Assembly (NCBI GenBank): GCA_964399985.1 | Contig: CAYNRY010000001.1 | Coordinates: forward strand, 806,001 to 870,000 | Length of the DNA: 64,000 bases | Direction of reading: 5' to 3' | Source of the DNA: Micavibrio_B sp964399985 | GTDB taxonomy: Bacteria; Pseudomonadota; Alphaproteobacteria; Micavibrionales; Micavibrionaceae | Part shown: positions 42,770 through 51,599 of the stretch, piece by piece | How the letters are laid out: every line of letters begins with the position of its first letter | Position numbering within the stretch: the stretch's first letter is position 1 | Notes under the pieces: generated by a model | Databases searched by the model: none | Told to the model about the DNA's origin: nothing | The model's input: only the letters and a program-made list of their open reading frames with translations | Translations under genes and position numbers: made by a program

Positions 42770-45070
42770 TTATGCGGCATCTTGTATCTCATGTACTTTG
42801 TCCATATTAGACGGGAAAACCAGAGACACTGTCGCCCCATCCAGAATCGGCCAATCACTGAAAGGCGAATCTGTATTTCCGAATATAATATGACCGCCAT
42901 GGTCCTCCATAATCTTTTTTACAATTGCGAGGCCTAAACCTGTGCCTTTCTCTCTTAAAGTCACATAAGGCTCGGTCAGAGACTGCGGATCGCGATCTTT
43001 CGGCAGTCCGAGGCCGTTATCGGCAACGGACAAGACCAATCGTCCGTCTGATATAGAGCGTCCGAGACCGACGGCAATATGTCCTTTAAAGTCAGCGTCT
43101 TCATCTTTCATCCGCTCTTCAACGGAATCCATGGCGTTCTTCAGAATATTAGTGAAGGCCTGCCGCATTTGCTGTGCGTCACAGATAGCATTCTTGTCGG
43201 AATCATCCAAGAAAATTTGCATCGTCGTATTAGGCGATGCTTCGCGGTTCATGGTAACGATTTCTTGCACCAGTCTCCCGAGATCGGTATTTTTCATCAC
43301 AGGTTCCGGCATGCGGGCGAAGTTCGAAAATTCCGACACCATATGGCCGATATCGCCGACATGGCGGATAATCGTATCGATACATTGTTCGAAAATGCTT
43401 TGATCGTCTTCCGGCATGGATTTCAAATATTTGCGCTTCAGGCGTTCGGCGGAAAGCTGGATCGGCGTCAGCGGATTTTTGATCTCGTGCGCGATACGGC
43501 GCGCCACATCCGCCCATGCCGCTTTTCGCTGCGCCGATTGCAGGTCTGTAATATCGTCGAAGGTAATGACCGCGCCATGGTCTTCTTCATTATCTCCGGG
43601 CCCGATCAATTCAATCGCAACGCGGATAAGGAATATGCGGCGCGAACCGTCTGCCAGCACATAGGGGCATTCGAAATTATGCGTACGGTTTGGTTTCTCG
43701 TAAGAATGGTCGAGGAAGTCCCGCGCTTCCGGCAGGATCGTGTAAATGCTTTCCCCGATAATATGGTCGGCGGGTTTTCGCAGGAAATCGGCGGCGGAGG
43801 TATTGCAAATCGTAATCTGGCCGTTGCGGTTGATCCCCAAAATGCCGGAGGTGACACCGGCAAGGATGGTTTCGGTAAAGCGGCTTCTTGAATCAAGCTG
43901 CGCGTTCGTTTCGATCAGTTCCTCACGTTGGGAAACGATTTGCGAAGTCATCTTGTTAAACGAGCGCCCGAGATAATCGAATTCCTCCAAGCCGGATTGT
44001 TCGGAAGCTTTGGCGGTATAATCGCCTTGGCGGAGGCGGTCCGATGTCGCGATCAGATCCGAAATGGGATAAGAAAAGCGCCGCGCGAAGGTCAGGCCGA
44101 ACCACATCGAAGCAAGCAACAATACAAGCGCGACAACGCTATAGATAAGGGTTACGGTCAGGCGTAGTCCTGAATAACGCGCCGCGACTTCTTCATAGCG
44201 TTCAACGGCTTCTTTGGTTGACGCCAAATGATTGAGTACGTTCGCCTCGACTGGACGTCCGACAAAAAGATAAGTATCCGGCAGGTTTTGAAGTTTGACG
44301 AGGGCACGCACGCGGTCGTCTTCGCTGTCGGTCAGGATAATGACTTCGCCCAGATTGGCTCTGTCCACGGCAAAATCGGGGATGTCCTTGACAGCGAAAT
44401 CGTCAGGAGTATCAGTTTGGATAAGAACGCGGTCATTGCTGTTAAACAGGAAAACTTCAGGAAGGTTCCGGACAATAGATTGCGTGCGGACATAACGACT
44501 GTAACCTTCGGGATCGGAATAATAGCGCGTCGATTCGCGGTTTAAATCATTCGCCATGCCAAGGACATCAGCACGGATAATCTGGTGATGTTCCTTTAAG
44601 TAACTTTCCGCAACGGCGCGGGATTCCTGTACCGCTGTTCGCACGCGGTCCGAAAACCATGCCTGTACGCCGTAATGAAAAAAGAACAGCGAGAAAATCA
44701 TCATGATGATGGCGGGTGCCATCGCGACAAGGCCGAACGTATATACGAAGCGCATATGGATTTTGGAGCCGGGAATGCCCCTCTTCCACAAGGTCAGCAA
44801 AGAAGCGACGCGGCGCGCGACCAGAATGCCGAGCGAAAGCAGGATGACGAGGTCGATATTCAAAAGCCAGATGACGACATCCGGATTGCTGCCGAACGGC
44901 GGCATGGAATTGAGCGCGGCGTATGTCGCAATTCCGGCTCCGATTCCGGCAAAAGCCAAAAGCAACGCGAGGCGCCCTTCCCAAGACGAGCCCAGTCGCT
45001 GGCGAAGGCGCCAGAGCCTGACCGGAAAGCGCCAGTCGAATTTTGCGTGATTACGGGACGGGACCTTCAT
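42770..45070 (-). CDS. ntrY: Sensor histidine kinase NtrY
   Basis: 766 residues. Four hydrophobic helices (about 33-53, 63-85, 107-135, 298-325) with a periplasmic sensor loop between the last two, then HAMP, a PAS domain, the phospho-accepting HisKA motif IAHEIKNPLTPIQLSAERL and the ATPase boxes NILKNAMDS, DNGLGLP and GTGLGLAIVKKIMEDHGG. It phosphorylates NtrX. It is divergent from ispDF across 72 bases. The ntrB and ntrC genes that usually precede ntrY in this class are absent here. Confidence 0.95.
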   Translation of the reverse strand: MKVPSRNHAKFDWRFPVRLWRLRQRLGSSWEGRLALLLAFAGIGAGIATYAALNSMPPFGSNPDVVIWLLNIDLVILLSLGILVARRVASLLTLWKRGIPGSKIHMRFVYTFGLVAMAPAIIMMIFSLFFFHYGVQAWFSDRVRTAVQESRAVAESYLKEHHQIIRADVLGMANDLNRESTRYYSDPEGYSRYVRTQSIVRNLPEVFLFNSNDRVLIQTDTPDDFAVKDIPDFAVDRANLGEVIILTDSEDDRVRALVKLQNLPDTYLFVGRPVEANVLNHLASTKEAVERYEEVAARYSGLRLTVTLIYSVVALVLLLASMWFGLTFARRFSYPISDLIATSDRLRQGDYTAKASEQSGLEEFDYLGRSFNKMTSQIVSQREELIETNAQLDSRSRFTETILAGVTSGILGINRNGQITICNTSAADFLRKPADHIIGESIYTILPEARDFLDHSYEKPNRTHNFECPYVLADGSRRIFLIRVAIELIGPGDNEEDHGAVITFDDITDLQSAQRKAAWADVARRIAHEIKNPLTPIQLSAERLKRKYLKSMPEDDQSIFEQCIDTIIRHVGDIGHMVSEFSNFARMPEPVMKNTDLGRLVQEIVTMNREASPNTTMQIFLDDSDKNAICDAQQMRQAFTNILKNAMDSVEERMKDEDADFKGHIAVGLGRSISDGRLVLSVADNGLGLPKDRDPQSLTEPYVTLREKGTGLGLAIVKKIMEDHGGHIIFGNTDSPFSDWPILDGATVSLVFPSNMDKVHEIQDAA

Positions 45071-45142
45071 AAAAGGCTTGTTTTTCCTTGATTAACGGGG
45101 AAATATCGCCCTTCACGACTTAAAAGGCAAGAAAAACAAAAT

Positions 45143-46276
45143 ATGTCTGAATTCGCTGTCATAATCGTTGCCGCCGGAACCGGAAGCCGGGCCGGAGACG
45201 GTCTGCCGAAACAATATCGCGACCTGACCGGTGAAGCGGTTTTGCGCCATACGGTCAACGCTTTTCTACATTTCCCGGGGCTGGTGCGGCTTTGCGTCGT
45301 CATCAACAAGGAACATGAAGAGCTATACCAGAATGCCGTGCGTGGGCTCGGTTTGCCACAAGCCGTAATCGGCGGTGCCACGCGCCAGGAAAGCGTCGCC
45401 AAGGGATTGAAAGCTTTGGACGGCATTCCCGATGACATGCCGGTATTGATCCATGACGGGGCACGGCCTTTCGTCGAGCATGAAACTATTTTGAATTGCC
45501 TGAAGAAACTGGAAACCGCGCAGGCGATTACGACCGCCATTCCTGTGCACGATACGCTGCGCAGGTCCGACGACGGGTATCTGGGCGAGGTTATCAAGCG
45601 CGAGAATGTCTGGTTGATCCAGACGCCGCAAGGCTTTCATTATAATATTATCAAACGCGCCCATGAAACGACGACGGGCGAATATACCGATGACAGCCAG
45701 ATGGTATCCGATATGGGCGTGCGCGTGGAACTTGTCTCCGGCAGTCGCCGCAACATCAAACTTACAACCGAAGATGATTTCAAAAACGTGAAGAAAAAAA
45801 TTACCAAAACCGGCCTTGGATATGATGTGCATGCTTTTGGCGAAGCTTCGAACCAGATACGCATCGGCGGCATCGATATCCCGCATACAAAAAAACTGCT
45901 GGGCCATTCCGATGCCGATGTCGTGCTGCATGCGATTACCGATGCTATTTACGGCACGATCGCGTCCGGCGATATCGGGTCGCATTTCCCGCCATCGAAT
46001 GACGATTTTAAAAATATGGACAGCTCGATCTTCCTGAAAAAGGCAATGAATGATTTAACGGCGGAAGAAGGTAAAATTCTGCATATCGATACGGTTATTA
46101 TCTGCGAAGACCCGAAGATCGGTCCGCACCGTGACAAAATCCGTGAAAGCATTGCGAATATCTGCAATCTTCCTGTAAAGTCAGTGAGCGTCAAGGCAAC
46201 CACGTCTGAAGGTCTTGGCTTTACAGGCCGCCGTGAAGGAATCGCCGCCCAAGCCATCGTCACCATAGAAATTTAG
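45143..46276 (+). CDS. ispDF: Bifunctional IspD/IspF isoprenoid enzyme
   Basis: 377 residues. The IspD part (1 to about 220) has IIVAAGTGSRAGDGLPKQYRDL and makes CDP-methylerythritol. The IspF part (about 225-377) starts GLGYDVHAFGE, has the metal site LLGHSDADVVLHAITDA and ends with TSEGLGFTGRREGIAAQA; it cyclises CDP-ME-2-phosphate. The fused form is common in Alphaproteobacteria. Both domains look complete. pgpA and cinA follow on the same strand. Confidence 0.96.
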   Translation: MSEFAVIIVAAGTGSRAGDGLPKQYRDLTGEAVLRHTVNAFLHFPGLVRLCVVINKEHEELYQNAVRGLGLPQAVIGGATRQESVAKGLKALDGIPDDMPVLIHDGARPFVEHETILNCLKKLETAQAITTAIPVHDTLRRSDDGYLGEVIKRENVWLIQTPQGFHYNIIKRAHETTTGEYTDDSQMVSDMGVRVELVSGSRRNIKLTTEDDFKNVKKKITKTGLGYDVHAFGEASNQIRIGGIDIPHTKKLLGHSDADVVLHAITDAIYGTIASGDIGSHFPPSNDDFKNMDSSIFLKKAMNDLTAEEGKILHIDTVIICEDPKIGPHRDKIRESIANICNLPVKSVSVKATTSEGLGFTGRREGIAAQAIVTIEI

Positions 46277-46279
46277 AGC

Positions 46280-46831
46280 ATGAATTATATCCAGTCCGAA
46301 ATTGACCGCATCGTCAATAAAGTCAAACGCCAGTTGATCGAGCGCAAAACCATCGGCGCGCATTTGAATTTCAAAAATCCATGGATATTGATCGCAACAT
46401 GGTTTGGCAGCGGCGTGTTTTTACCGGCGAGCGGGACATGGGGAACGATTGCCACCCTGCCCTTCGCTCTTCCGATCTGGTATTTCGGCGGTAAAATGGG
46501 GTTGCTGGCGTTCCTCATCATCGTGTTTTTCCTCGGCATGAAAGCCAGCAAGGTTTTCGAAGATGAAACCGACAGCCATGATTCAGGATTGATCGTCGTC
46601 GATGAGGTTATCGGCTACACGATCGCACTTCTTGTCATTCCTTTCGATGCGGTTTGGATAGCGATCGCATTTGTTTTGTTCCGAGGGTTCGATACCATCA
46701 AACCATGGCCGATTTCATGGATCGATATTCATACGGACGGCGCATGGGGCGTCATCGCCGACGATATCGCGGCGGGCATTGCCACAGCTTTAACTTTATT
46801 GGTGCTTCAATATGCCGGATTCTTTAGCTGA
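46280..46831 (+). CDS. pgpA: Phosphatidylglycerophosphatase A
   Basis: 183 residues. The PgpA signatures are WFGSGVFLPASGTWGTIATLPF and DSGLIVVDEVIGYTIALL, with several hydrophobic helices between residues 55 and 180. It removes the phosphate of phosphatidylglycerophosphate at the inner membrane. A 30-residue N-terminal extension before the family core is slightly long. It begins three bases after ispDF and overlaps cinA by 20 bases. Confidence 0.93.
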   Translation: MNYIQSEIDRIVNKVKRQLIERKTIGAHLNFKNPWILIATWFGSGVFLPASGTWGTIATLPFALPIWYFGGKMGLLAFLIIVFFLGMKASKVFEDETDSHDSGLIVVDEVIGYTIALLVIPFDAVWIAIAFVLFRGFDTIKPWPISWIDIHTDGAWGVIADDIAAGIATALTLLVLQYAGFFS

Positions 46832-47288
46832 ACAAGTCCAAAAGATTTTACTGGAGAAACGCCTTTTTTTGACAACGGCGGAATCCTGTACGGGCGGTTT
46901 GATCGGCGTTGCATTGACGGATGTCTCTGGGTCATCCCGGGTCTATGACCGCGGCTTTATTACCTATTCCAACGAAGCGAAAATGGATTTGCTGGGCGTC
47001 AAAGGTGAAACGCTGGAAGATTATGGCGCGGTGAGTGAAGAGACCGTGCGCGAGATGGCGCAAGGCGCCTTGAAAGCTGCACCTAATTCGCATGTATCGG
47101 TCGCCGTGACCGGTATTGCCGGACCCGATGGCGGAACAGAGCATAAACCTGTCGGGCTTGTATATATCGGTGTCTCGCATTTGGAAAAAGGTACGAAAAT
47201 TTTCAAGCATATCTTCAAAGGTGATCGCGATGAAGTCAGGCAGCAGACAGTTGAAGCGGCGTTTGAGCATGTGATGGAGATTATTTAA
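46812..47288 (+). CDS. pncC: Nicotinamide-nucleotide amidohydrolase, CinA C-terminal domain
   Basis: 158 residues, the stand-alone CinA/PncC domain without the N-terminal MoCF part. Motifs TTAESCTGGLIG, GFITYSNEAKMDLLGV and VTGIAGPDGGTEHKPVGLVYI are intact. It deamidates NMN to nicotinate mononucleotide in the pyridine-nucleotide cycle. The start is inside pgpA; the stop TAATG overlaps the next start by one base. Confidence 0.92.
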   Translation: MPDSLAEQVQKILLEKRLFLTTAESCTGGLIGVALTDVSGSSRVYDRGFITYSNEAKMDLLGVKGETLEDYGAVSEETVREMAQGALKAAPNSHVSVAVTGIAGPDGGTEHKPVGLVYIGVSHLEKGTKIFKHIFKGDRDEVRQQTVEAAFEHVMEII

Positions 47289-48226
47289 TGAAAATACTTA
47301 TATGCTCGGGTGCCGATCATAATTACTTTCCGTTGCTGCGGGAGATGATCTATTCGGTCAAGCGTTTTCACCAATCGGCAAATATTGAATTCGCCGTGAT
47401 CGATGGCGGGCTTGCCAAGGACGATATCGAATGGCTGCGCGGCAATGTCCAGCACATTCATGCGCCGGAATGGCCAAGCGATATCGCCGAGAAAAAAGCC
47501 GGCGGCAAAACCTATCTGAAATCCTGCGTCTGCCGCCCGTGGATCAATACTTATTTTCCCGGTTACGATCTTTATATCTGGCTCGACGCCGATATCTGGG
47601 TGCAGAACTGGGATGCGATGGATTTATATATTCGCGGCGCGATGGCAGGAAAACTTGCGACATCCGGACAGGTGGACCGTGGTTATCCGAGATCGACCCG
47701 AATAAAATTCCTCGGCCCTATTCCTTTAAAACTCAGCGGATTTTATTTCAGCAATGCCAAGAAAGCTTTCAGTTATAAGCTAGCAAAAAATCTGTTCCCC
47801 TATCATGTCTTGCAGGCAGGAGCTTTTGCCATTCGCGGCGATGCGCCGCATTGGAAGCATTGGCAGGAGCTGGTTTTAAAAGCGGTCGTCAAAGGCAAAG
47901 TCTTTACGGCAGAGCAATTGACAATGGGCGTGATGTGTCACCTTGACGGGCTGCCCGTTGAGGTGCTTCCGGCATGGTGCAACTGGCTGTGTGAATTTCC
48001 TCCGCCGCTCGATGAAAGTAAAGGGCAGTTTGTCGAGCCGTACCTGCCAAATCACCCTATAGGTCTCATGCATATATCCGGTTATGACGAAATGCGTAGA
48101 GATCGTTCAGTGTTAACAGAATTGTCGAAGATCGATGGGAGTTCTTATCAGGGAACTCTCCGCACGCCGTTTTATGATGGGGAGAAGGATGAGGCCCTTA
48201 CGGCTTCAGCACTACCCTTGCCGTAA
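47288..48226 (+). CDS. Putative GT-A-fold glycosyltransferase-like protein
   Basis: 312 residues. The segment LYIWLDADIWVQNWDAMD carries a DxD motif in the place expected for GT8-like enzymes, after an N-terminal strand MKILICSGADHNYF. The pairing YHVLQAGAFAIRGDAPHW and a late LMHISGY histidine support a retaining GT8-like fold. No membrane anchor. It shares one base with the pncC stop and has GGAG eight bases upstream, so it is in the ispDF operon, unusual for a sugar transferase. It converges on the SIMPL gene, overlapping it by 29 bases. Confidence 0.75.
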   Translation: MKILICSGADHNYFPLLREMIYSVKRFHQSANIEFAVIDGGLAKDDIEWLRGNVQHIHAPEWPSDIAEKKAGGKTYLKSCVCRPWINTYFPGYDLYIWLDADIWVQNWDAMDLYIRGAMAGKLATSGQVDRGYPRSTRIKFLGPIPLKLSGFYFSNAKKAFSYKLAKNLFPYHVLQAGAFAIRGDAPHWKHWQELVLKAVVKGKVFTAEQLTMGVMCHLDGLPVEVLPAWCNWLCEFPPPLDESKGQFVEPYLPNHPIGLMHISGYDEMRRDRSVLTELSKIDGSSYQGTLRTPFYDGEKDEALTASALPLP

Positions 48227-48941
48227 CCGAAAGAGAAACCGTCTGCTCTCCGGCCTGTGCAACAGGCGCGGCCATGCCAGCCGCATCGGACGCCATTTCC
48301 ATACGCGCGGTTTTATACATCACCGGCATCGGCTGGATAGGCCCTGCGCCATCGACATTGACTTCAACGATATCGTAGCTGCCTTTGCCAAGAGCCTTGG
48401 CGGCAAGATCGGCCTTGGTTTGAATTTTCTTCAGCGCGGCGGTCATCAGATTATCACGGTAAGCTTCGGACTGTTCCGGTGACAACGTATAATTCAGGCC
48501 GTTCATCGCAAAGCCGAGCTCCTGAATCTTGCCTGTCAGCTCAAGCAGTTTTGCCTGATCCTTGCTCTGCAAATCGATTGTTTGCGAACCCTTCCATTGA
48601 TAATTGCGAATATTCGTTTTTGGCTGCGGGTTGGGATTAGGATCATAGGAATATAGATTATATTGACCGGTCGAGGTTTTGACTTCTTTGATGTCTTTCG
48701 TTTCTGCAATCGCTTTTTGCATCGCCTTGTTTATTTCATCCTGAACTTTCTTCGGGTCTTTACCTTCGACTTCGATGCGCAAAGAAGCTTGCAGTAAATC
48801 CTGTTTTAGATCGACTTGTTCTGTGGCGGAGAGCGACAGGACTGTCTGTCCTTTTTCAAGCGGAATAGCATTCTGGACCTGCTGTGCCATGGCAGGTGAA
48901 ATGACGAATAACGCAGCGGCGGTCAGGCATAATTTTTTCAT
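48198..48941 (-). CDS. Periplasmic SIMPL-domain (DUF541) protein
   Basis: 247 residues from ATG at 48941, where AAAGGA precedes the codon and a signal peptide follows (MKKLCLTAAALFVISPAMAQ). The mature part is a SIMPL domain with LSLSATEQVDLKQDLLQASLRIEVEGKDP at the front and SVTARVVLKP at the end. Proteins of this family are periplasmic and linked to oxidative or stress responses; the activity is unknown. A palindromic repeat (48975-49037) lies upstream. Confidence 0.88.
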   Translation of the reverse strand: MKKLCLTAAALFVISPAMAQQVQNAIPLEKGQTVLSLSATEQVDLKQDLLQASLRIEVEGKDPKKVQDEINKAMQKAIAETKDIKEVKTSTGQYNLYSYDPNPNPQPKTNIRNYQWKGSQTIDLQSKDQAKLLELTGKIQELGFAMNGLNYTLSPEQSEAYRDNLMTAALKKIQTKADLAAKALGKGSYDIVEVNVDGAGPIQPMPVMYKTARMEMASDAAGMAAPVAQAGEQTVSLSVTARVVLKP

Positions 48942-48974
48942 TTTGGTTTCCTTTGATTGGAATATACACATTTG

Positions 48975-49037
48975 CTTTCCCCGTGAAAACGGGGATCTGA
49001 TGACACTAATTTTAGATCCCCGTCTTCGCGGAGAAAA
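48975..49037. repeat. Nested palindromic repeat, copy 3
   Basis: First hairpin TTTCCCCGTGAAAACGGGGA, then GATCTGA and AGATCCCC arms, then CCCCGTCTTCGCGGAG. Outer arms TTTCCCCG and CGGAGAAA pair with one mismatch-like position. It fills most of the gap between ratA and the SIMPL gene. Confidence 0.75.
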
Positions 49038-49045
49038 CAGAAATG

Positions 49046-49474
49046 TTATGAATACAGAGCTTTCGCCCTGTCTTCAAACGCCGCCACCATACGTTTAACG
49101 ATTTCGTTGAAGAAAACCCCCATCAGGCTTTGAAAAAAAGCGTTACGGAATTCAAAATCAACAAAAAAGTCGATGGTGCAGCCGGAGCCGTTCGGAATAA
49201 ACACCCATTTATTGGAAAGATGTTTGAGAGGCCCTTTCAAATATTCGACGCGGATCGCATCGGGTTTATCCAGAACCACTTTCGACGTAAATTTTTCACG
49301 GACCATTTTATAACCGATAATGAGATCAGCATAGAAAATATCGCCCTCACGCCGCGTGATCCGGCTGGACAAACACCACGGCAGAAATTCAGGATATTTA
49401 TCAACATCTGCCACAAGGGCAAACATTTGTTCGCAAGTATAGGGAAGATCTTTTTTCTCGGCGTGGGTCGGCAT
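49046..49474 (-). CDS. ratA: RatA/Coq10-family START-like protein
   Basis: 142 residues. The chain PYTCEQMFALVADVDKYPEFLPWC and GYKMVREKFTSKV, DFEFRNAFFQSLMGVFFNEIVKRMVAAFEDRA match the polyketide-cyclase/Coq10 family. Members bind ubiquinone or lipid and are annotated as RatA toxins in E. coli. In Alphaproteobacteria this gene usually follows lipA, as here with one gene between; that placement favours a role in respiration. Confidence 0.9.
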   Translation of the reverse strand: MPTHAEKKDLPYTCEQMFALVADVDKYPEFLPWCLSSRITRREGDIFYADLIIGYKMVREKFTSKVVLDKPDAIRVEYLKGPLKHLSNKWVFIPNGSGCTIDFFVDFEFRNAFFQSLMGVFFNEIVKRMVAAFEDRAKALYS

Positions 49475-49485
49475 GATGCCGAGGA

Positions 49486-50226
49486 TTATACTGCTATAGG
49501 AGCTGGAATACCAGACATGTGAAGTTTGTTTCTCGGAGAAATATAGTCCTTTATGATCGGGCGGGAACTGTATTTACCAAAAATTTCGGCATCATACATT
49601 CCTTCCTGAGCCGCCCATTCAGCAATACTTGAGCCGGGGGCTATCCTGCCATATTTCACCGCTAACAGATAATGAGATGAAATTCGATATAAGTTAGCTT
49701 TATGAGGTTTTGGGTTGTCTGCCCAGTTATGACGGTTATCTCCAATCTTCACTTCAAGGGCGATCGTCTTGGAGAGGCGTTCTATATAATCGAGATATTT
49801 TTCGCCTGGGCGGATCGTATGGCCGTCCAGACCTTCACAGAATTCATTGCTGAATCCCATTCTTCTAAAATGCTTAACACGCCATGCGCCGCGCGCGTCT
49901 TCAGGTGTATCATGCACCCAAGCTAGTTTTTCCTGGTCGGGCGAATAGATAATATCGACATAGCGGTTCGGCGTATCGACGACAGATTTGATATGGGATT
50001 CGACATATTGCCGCCCATCTCTCCTGAATTTTTTTTCATGCACAGAATAGGATATTCTTTGACAGGCATCCATCTCATCGAAAGTGCCGAGCTTTATTTC
50101 TTCTTTGAATTGCGCATAGAGAATGGCTTTTTTCTTATGCTGCTCAAAATAGTCGGCAGCATCGTTGAAAATTTTTGCCATAGGCGGAAGATAGTTGGCT
50201 GCTTTTATAAATACGCTCGAAAGCAT
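49486..50226 (-). CDS. HD-domain protein resembling (p)ppGpp hydrolases
   Basis: 246 residues with AAAGG upstream of the start. The SpoT/MESH1-like pattern is visible: histidine in YVESHIKSVVDT, HD pair in KLAWVHDTPEDARG and the conserved VKIGDNRHNW near residue 160. These are the metal ligands and the DRxHN-type motif of alarmone hydrolases, which release pyrophosphate from (p)ppGpp. No synthetase domain is present. It stands between lipA and ratA on the same strand. Assignment as a small alarmone hydrolase is inference from motifs. Confidence 0.72.
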   Translation of the reverse strand: MLSSVFIKAANYLPPMAKIFNDAADYFEQHKKKAILYAQFKEEIKLGTFDEMDACQRISYSVHEKKFRRDGRQYVESHIKSVVDTPNRYVDIIYSPDQEKLAWVHDTPEDARGAWRVKHFRRMGFSNEFCEGLDGHTIRPGEKYLDYIERLSKTIALEVKIGDNRHNWADNPKPHKANLYRISSHYLLAVKYGRIAPGSSIAEWAAQEGMYDAEIFGKYSSRPIIKDYISPRNKLHMSGIPAPIAV

Positions 50227-50295
50227 GATGAACCTTTGCGCGGAACATATAAATTTATTCAGGACAAAGTCAAACTTTTTAGTATATGAAAAACC

Positions 50296-51258
50296 TTATT
50301 CAGCAGCCGCTAATGTGCGGCTCATTCGCGCTGCGCGCAGACGTTCGAAGTCTTCGCCCGCGTGGTGGGATGAGCGAGTTAGCGGACTTGCGGAAACCAT
50401 AAGAAAGCCTTTGGCTTTTGCCATCTTTGCCAGTTGTTCGAATTCTTCCGGTGTCCAGAAATGATGGACGGGGGCGTGTTTCGGGGTCGGCTGAAGATAT
50501 TGGCCGATGGTGATAAAATCGATTTTGGCGGCACGCATATCGTCCATGACCTGCGCGACTTCTTCTTTGGTTTCACCGAGGCCGACCATCAGGCCGGATT
50601 TTGTGAATTGTTCAGGGTCGACATCTTTGACGCGCTCTAACAAACGAAGCGAGCGGAAATAACGAGCACCCGGACGAATGGTTGGATAAAGGCGCGGCAC
50701 GGTTTCCAAATTGTGATTGAACACATCCGGTTTGGCTTTGATAACCGTATCAATAGAATTCATGTTGCCGCGGAAATCGCCGGGCAGAATTTCAATCGTC
50801 GTATTGGGTGCTTTGAAACGGATAGCAGCAATTGTCTTGGCGAAATGCTCGGCGCCGCAATCATCGAGATCGTCACGGTCGACTGAAGTGATAACGATAT
50901 GTTTGAGGCCCATGCGCTCGGCGGCGACACCTACGCGAAGCGGTTCGAATTTATCGAGCGCTTCGGGTTTACCTGTCGCAACATTACAAAACGAACAGGC
51001 GCGGGTGCAAATCTCACCCATGATCATGAAAGTCGCGTGTTTTTTATTCCAGCACTCACCGATATTCGGACAGCCCGCTTCTTCGCAAACAGTGGTGAGT
51101 TTATGTTCCTGAACAATTTTTTTCGTTTCGGCATAGGTGGTGCCTTGCGGCGCGCGGACGCGAATCCAGTCCGGCTTCTTCCCCATCGGGCGATCCGGGT
51201 TCTTCTGTTTCTCAGGATGCCGCTTTGTGCGGTCAAGAAGGTCTGGGTTGTAGGTCAT
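50296..51258 (-). CDS. lipA: Lipoyl synthase
   Basis: 320 residues. The auxiliary cluster cysteines are in CEEAGCPNIGEC and the radical SAM motif CTRACSFC follows; PLTRSSHHAGEDF near the C terminus includes the conserved RSSYxA-type serine. LipA inserts sulfur into protein-bound octanoate, making the lipoyl groups of the PDH lipoyl domains encoded nearby. AGAGGG lies close to the ATG at 51258. Three small genes and a 59-codon ORF separate it from lpd. Confidence 0.96.
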   Translation of the reverse strand: MTYNPDLLDRTKRHPEKQKNPDRPMGKKPDWIRVRAPQGTTYAETKKIVQEHKLTTVCEEAGCPNIGECWNKKHATFMIMGEICTRACSFCNVATGKPEALDKFEPLRVGVAAERMGLKHIVITSVDRDDLDDCGAEHFAKTIAAIRFKAPNTTIEILPGDFRGNMNSIDTVIKAKPDVFNHNLETVPRLYPTIRPGARYFRSLRLLERVKDVDPEQFTKSGLMVGLGETKEEVAQVMDDMRAAKIDFITIGQYLQPTPKHAPVHHFWTPEEFEQLAKMAKAKGFLMVSASPLTRSSHHAGEDFERLRAARMSRTLAAAE

Positions 51259-51313
51259 TACCCTCTTTGTAGCAGATAATTACGCCTGAAAGGGAGAGAA
51301 ATCTTAACGATTA

Positions 51314-51493
51314 TCAGCAGTTTCCGCCGAAACCGAGGATCATCTGGTCATAAGGATCCGTTATATGGGCGTGGTGGAGATACACAACGTTATCTTGTAC
51401 TTCCGGCCCAGAATTCCGGACGGCTTGCTTGTGGATATGGCTCAGACTGGTTGCAGGTCTGGACGTATCATCCTTATCATCATAATTACTCAT
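51314..51493 (-). CDS. Small hypothetical protein with C-terminal GFGGNC
   Basis: 59 residues, ATG at 51493 with AGGGAG nine bases upstream. It begins MSNYDDKDDTSRP and ends DPYDQMILGFGGNC, with the only cysteine as the last residue. It is polar and has no signal peptide. The plus-strand reading of the same bases lacks a ribosome site. Its terminal cysteine and glycine run are unusual and could be a modification or degron site. Function unknown. The rest of the 340-base gap (51259-51599) is AT-rich with nothing else visible. Confidence 0.6.
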   Translation of the reverse strand: MSNYDDKDDTSRPATSLSHIHKQAVRNSGPEVQDNVVYLHHAHITDPYDQMILGFGGNC

Positions 51494-51599
51494 ATACTCA
51501 ATCTCCCTGATAATTTTTTATTGAGGGACTTAATAAAGGAGTCGAAAGTTGAATTGAAGAAAATTCAATTCTGCACTGCAAAAATATAAAGGCTGTGCC

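Noticed and set aside
43079..43891. A 270-codon plus-strand frame opposite ntrY
   Set aside because: Antisense to the HisKA and PAS region of ntrY, whose motifs are unambiguous.
45067..45597. A 176-codon minus-strand frame opposite ispDF
   Set aside because: It runs antisense through the conserved IspD domain; the ispDF frame has clear motifs and this one has none.
51365..51589. A 74-codon plus-strand frame upstream of lipA
   Set aside because: It overlaps the minus-strand 59-codon gene, which has the better ribosome site and start; no site precedes the plus-strand one.
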